A stretch of 64,000 nt of DNA from Streptomyces umbrinus (GTDB lineage Bacteria; Actinomycetota; Actinomycetes; Streptomycetales; Streptomycetaceae): assembly GCF_030817415.1 (NCBI RefSeq), contig NZ_JAUSZI010000002.1, forward strand, positions 11,941,501 through 12,005,500. Direction: 5' to 3'. A program made the position numbers and the translations under genes. Of the stretch, positions 61,878 to 64,000 are shown one piece after another. Position 1 is the stretch's first letter. Each line of letters starts with the position of its first letter. A model generated the notes under the pieces. The model ran no database searches. It had not been told where the DNA came from and saw only the letters and a program-made list of their open reading frames with translations.

Positions 61878-63005
61878 ATGAGCTTTTCATGCGACTCAGC
61901 GGCCGAGCGCCTCGCTGGAAGGCTCGGGTTCTCCTGCCATGAGGCCGATCCCATCGTGGACTTCCGCAACCCGTTCGGTCTCGAGAACGACACCATGCCG
62001 TTCCTCGAGCTGCTCATCATCGGCGGTGCGGTGTTCGCCCTCGTCCATGCGTGGCGGCGGTGGCGGCGCGACGGCGACCCGGTCAACATCTCTCTGTGGT
62101 TCGCCTCGCTCGTCTACCTGGCGGTGATCGAGCCGCCGCTCTACTTCCCGGGCTGGTTCGGCCTGGAGGAGCACGTCGGGTTCATTTTCTCCCACAACGT
62201 GTTCACCGTGCAGTTTATGTACGACCGGCTGCCGCTCTACATCGTGGCCTTCTATCCGGCGCTGTCGCAGCTCGCCTACGAGGTGGTCCGCGTTCTCGGT
62301 GTCTTCGCGCGACGTGGACTCCTTCTCGGTTCGCTGGCGGTCGCGTTCGTCTGCCAGGCGTTCTACGAGATCTTCGATCAGCTCGGACCTCAGCTGAAGT
62401 GGTGGGCCTGGAACCCCGGCAACGAGATGATCAATGAGCCGGCGCTCGCCTCGGTTCCGATGAACAGCATGTTCCTGTTCGCCTCGGTGTCCTTCGGCGC
62501 GATGACCTATCTCGTCGTCCGGCTGGTCGGCGCGAAGGACGGCCGAGGCACGCTCACCGGCGGGCAGATCAGCCTGCGCACCGTGGCCGCCGGCGCCCTG
62601 ACACCGCTCGCGATGACGGTCGCCGGCGTGCCCAGCAACGTCTTCCGCGGTGGGGACCAGCTTGGGATTCAGCAGGCCATCCTCGGTGCCGAGCTCGCCC
62701 TGGTCTGGATCGTCGGCCTCTCCCTTCTCGCGGACGCCTGGCGCGCGCGGCGAACAGATCGGGCTCCGGTGGCGTCGCCGCTGTTCGCGCGGATCTATCC
62801 GGCGCTGTACCTCGGCGTCCACATCGTCCTCTGGTTGGTCGCATTGCCGGCCTACTTCGCGGCGGCCAATGGCATCACCGAGCAGGGCACGCCGATCGGC
62901 AGCCTGTGGTACACCGTGCTGTGCACCGCAGCCGCAACCGGGCTCATCGTGGCCGTACTGCGCGCGACCATGTCCCGACGGACCGCAGAGCCTGTGCGAT
63001 CCTAA
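61878..63005 (+). CDS. multi-pass membrane protein of unknown function
   Basis: 375 residues; GAGGAGCAGGG before the ATG. About eight membrane helices: FLELLIIGGAVFALVHAW, ISLWFASLVYLAVIEPPLYF, LPLYIVAFYPALSQLAYEVV, LLLGSLAVAFVCQAFYEIFD, SMFLFASVSFGAMTYLVVRL, LTPLAMTVAGVP, ILGAELALVWIVGLSLLADA, LYLGVHIVLWLVALPAYFAA. Motifs such as WWAWNPGNEMINEPALASVP in a loop recall membrane proteins seen with isoprenoid or carotenoid-like pathways, but no family is certain. It starts 16 bases after the FAD enzyme gene and ends four bases before the TetR gene, so cotranscription is likely. Confidence 0.7.
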   Translation: MSFSCDSAAERLAGRLGFSCHEADPIVDFRNPFGLENDTMPFLELLIIGGAVFALVHAWRRWRRDGDPVNISLWFASLVYLAVIEPPLYFPGWFGLEEHVGFIFSHNVFTVQFMYDRLPLYIVAFYPALSQLAYEVVRVLGVFARRGLLLGSLAVAFVCQAFYEIFDQLGPQLKWWAWNPGNEMINEPALASVPMNSMFLFASVSFGAMTYLVVRLVGAKDGRGTLTGGQISLRTVAAGALTPLAMTVAGVPSNVFRGGDQLGIQQAILGAELALVWIVGLSLLADAWRARRTDRAPVASPLFARIYPALYLGVHIVLWLVALPAYFAAANGITEQGTPIGSLWYTVLCTAAATGLIVAVLRATMSRRTAEPVRS

Positions 63006-63009
63006 GCCC

Positions 63010-63633
63010 ATGGGGCATCACGGCTGGGGAGGCCGGCCTCCCGCATCGGACGCGGAGGCCCGGCAGCGCATCATCGACGCGACCGCCCGCTGCATCGACA
63101 GGCACGGCGTCACAAAGACGACCCTGTCCGACGTCGCCGGCGAGCTCGGCGTCACCCGCCAGACCGTCTACCGCCACTTCGGCCGTATCAGCGACATCAT
63201 CGGCGAGGTGGCGGCCCAGGGCGCCGAGTCGTTCGTCGACCTGATGATCGCGCACCTGCAAGGGATCACCGACCCGGCCGAAGCCGTGGTCGAAGGCATG
63301 GTCTTCTGCGTACGGACCATCCCCACCGAGCCACGCCTGAGCCTTCTGCTGCAACTCGGAGACACCACCGCCTTCGGTCGCGGCGCCACCACCAGGGAAA
63401 CCATCGCCTACGGCGCCAAGATGCTGCAGCGCTTCCCCGTCGACTGGGCCGCCGCCGGCATCGACGAGGACGACCTCAACGGCCTCGCCGAGATCATCAT
63501 GCGACTCCTGACGTCGCTGCTGCAGCACCCCAGCGAGCCACCGCAGGACGAAACCCGGCTCCGCACCTTCCTCAACCGCTGGCTGGCCCCGGCGCTGTCC
63601 CGGACATCAGCATCCGCGCACCCACGTTCTTGA
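63010..63633 (+). CDS. TetR/AcrR-family transcriptional regulator
   Basis: 207 residues. HTH: ARQRIIDATARCIDRHGVTK, TLSDVAGELGVTRQTVYRHF. The C-terminal ligand-binding part (VVEGMVFCVRTIPTEPRLSL, INGLAEIIMRLLTSLLQ-like helices) is unspecific. Third gene of the operon; it probably represses the operon via the palindrome before the first gene, an autoregulatory loop with a ligand produced or consumed by the FAD enzyme. Confidence 0.87.
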   Translation: MGHHGWGGRPPASDAEARQRIIDATARCIDRHGVTKTTLSDVAGELGVTRQTVYRHFGRISDIIGEVAAQGAESFVDLMIAHLQGITDPAEAVVEGMVFCVRTIPTEPRLSLLLQLGDTTAFGRGATTRETIAYGAKMLQRFPVDWAAAGIDEDDLNGLAEIIMRLLTSLLQHPSEPPQDETRLRTFLNRWLAPALSRTSASAHPRS

Positions 63634-63717
63634 ACCCTCACCCGGTGACGTAAGAGGCAGGAACGCCGGGCCAAGACCTGCGCAGAGGCCCTGACGGCGG
63701 TTGAGGAGTACCTGGAG

Positions 63718-64000
63718 ATGCCGTACCGCATACGGCGCCGGCCGGAGTCCTCGCCCGCCATACGACAACAACTCACCGACGAGGTCAGCGGTCTGCTGGC
63801 ACGCATGGCTTTCCACCAGGCATGGCTCCATATCGAAGCCACGACGGTCGCGGGCCCCTACGCAACCCTCGTGGCCACGGCCCGCGCGGAAGCCAGCGCA
63901 CAGATGAGCCTCGCTTGGCGGCAGTCACCGATCACCACCGACACCGGCATGAACCTCGGAATCCCGTACCCCCGGGACCGATCGAACGCGGCCCGGGCCA
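63718..64000 (+). CDS. partial gene running off the window, unknown function
   Basis: From ATG 63718 the frame is open to the edge (94 codons): PYRIRRRPESSPAIRQQLTD, EVSGLLARMAFHQAWLHIEA, TTVAGPYATLVATARAEASA then QMSLAWRQSPITTDTGMNLG. The frame is also open upstream to 63649, after a stop, with CAEALTAVEEYLEM just before the Met, so the 5' end may have been lost in a deletion. Helical, with no recognised domain. Confidence 0.5.
   Translation, partial: MPYRIRRRPESSPAIRQQLTDEVSGLLARMAFHQAWLHIEATTVAGPYATLVATARAEASAQMSLAWRQSPITTDTGMNLGIPYPRDRSNAARA

Overview
The window is very GC-rich, with strong third-position G/C bias, AGGAGG-like ribosome binding sites, frequent GTG starts and many short ATGA stop/start overlaps. 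Its protein families (two short Streptomyces-type conserved proteins, DUF6233, PIG-L, YceI, NB-ARC/TPR relics) point to a Streptomyces or close relative. The density of insertion sequences and broken genes suggests a chromosome arm or a large linear plasmid; that placement is inference.

Layout. 1-5.0 kb: end of a Dps gene, a secreted alpha/beta hydrolase, and an electrophile/oxidative-stress set (OYE-type flavin reductase with an operator-bearing promoter, MarR regulator, quinone-type oxidoreductase). 5.1-10.2 kb: 5'-truncated IS21 element, then debris and small conserved genes (YceI, PH-like protein, short hypotheticals). 10.3-18.2 kb: a decayed TnpB gene cut by an IS5-family element, a cytochrome-oxidase/coiled-coil gene chimera, an ISKra4-family element with 9-bp target duplication, and a second IS5-family element. 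18.3-25.8 kb: pentapeptide-repeat membrane protein, DNA-ligase relic, and an ABC transporter divergent from its probable two-component system. 26-32.3 kb: two IS256-family elements, tail to tail, each broken by another IS (IS21 and IS30). 32.3-34.4 kb: TetR regulator divergent from an SDR and an NADP-binding reductase. 34.9-50.5 kb: mostly decayed genes (lipoprotein with a stop codon, NB-ARC/TPR gene shredded by IS3 elements, truncated tyrosine recombinase, second ISKra4 element, frameshifted DUF805, CHAT/TPR debris, frameshifted conserved proteins). 50.5-57.8 kb: GNAT, then a tightly coupled minus-strand operon (51-aa peptide, APH-like kinase, Nudix, MFS exporter, methyltransferase, methyltransferase-Nudix fusion, PIG-L deacetylase), then a separate Nudix gene. 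57.9-60.0 kb: an IS3 copy that appears identical to the one at 37 kb, and a dead IS630. 60.3-64 kb: FAD oxidoreductase, multi-pass membrane protein and TetR regulator, then an incomplete gene at the edge.

Functional units. The most coherent candidate for something new is the 51.0-56.4 kb operon: five genes joined by four ATGA overlaps, with kinase, methyl-transfer, Nudix, deacetylase and export functions led by a short peptide gene with a strong ribosome binding site. It looks like a small-molecule or modified-peptide cassette; its product cannot be read from sequence. A second is the wrecked NB-ARC/TPR gene and its upstream two-helix membrane protein, which share a Gly/Thr/Ala-rich sequence motif. 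No rRNA, tRNA or CRISPR array was recognised.
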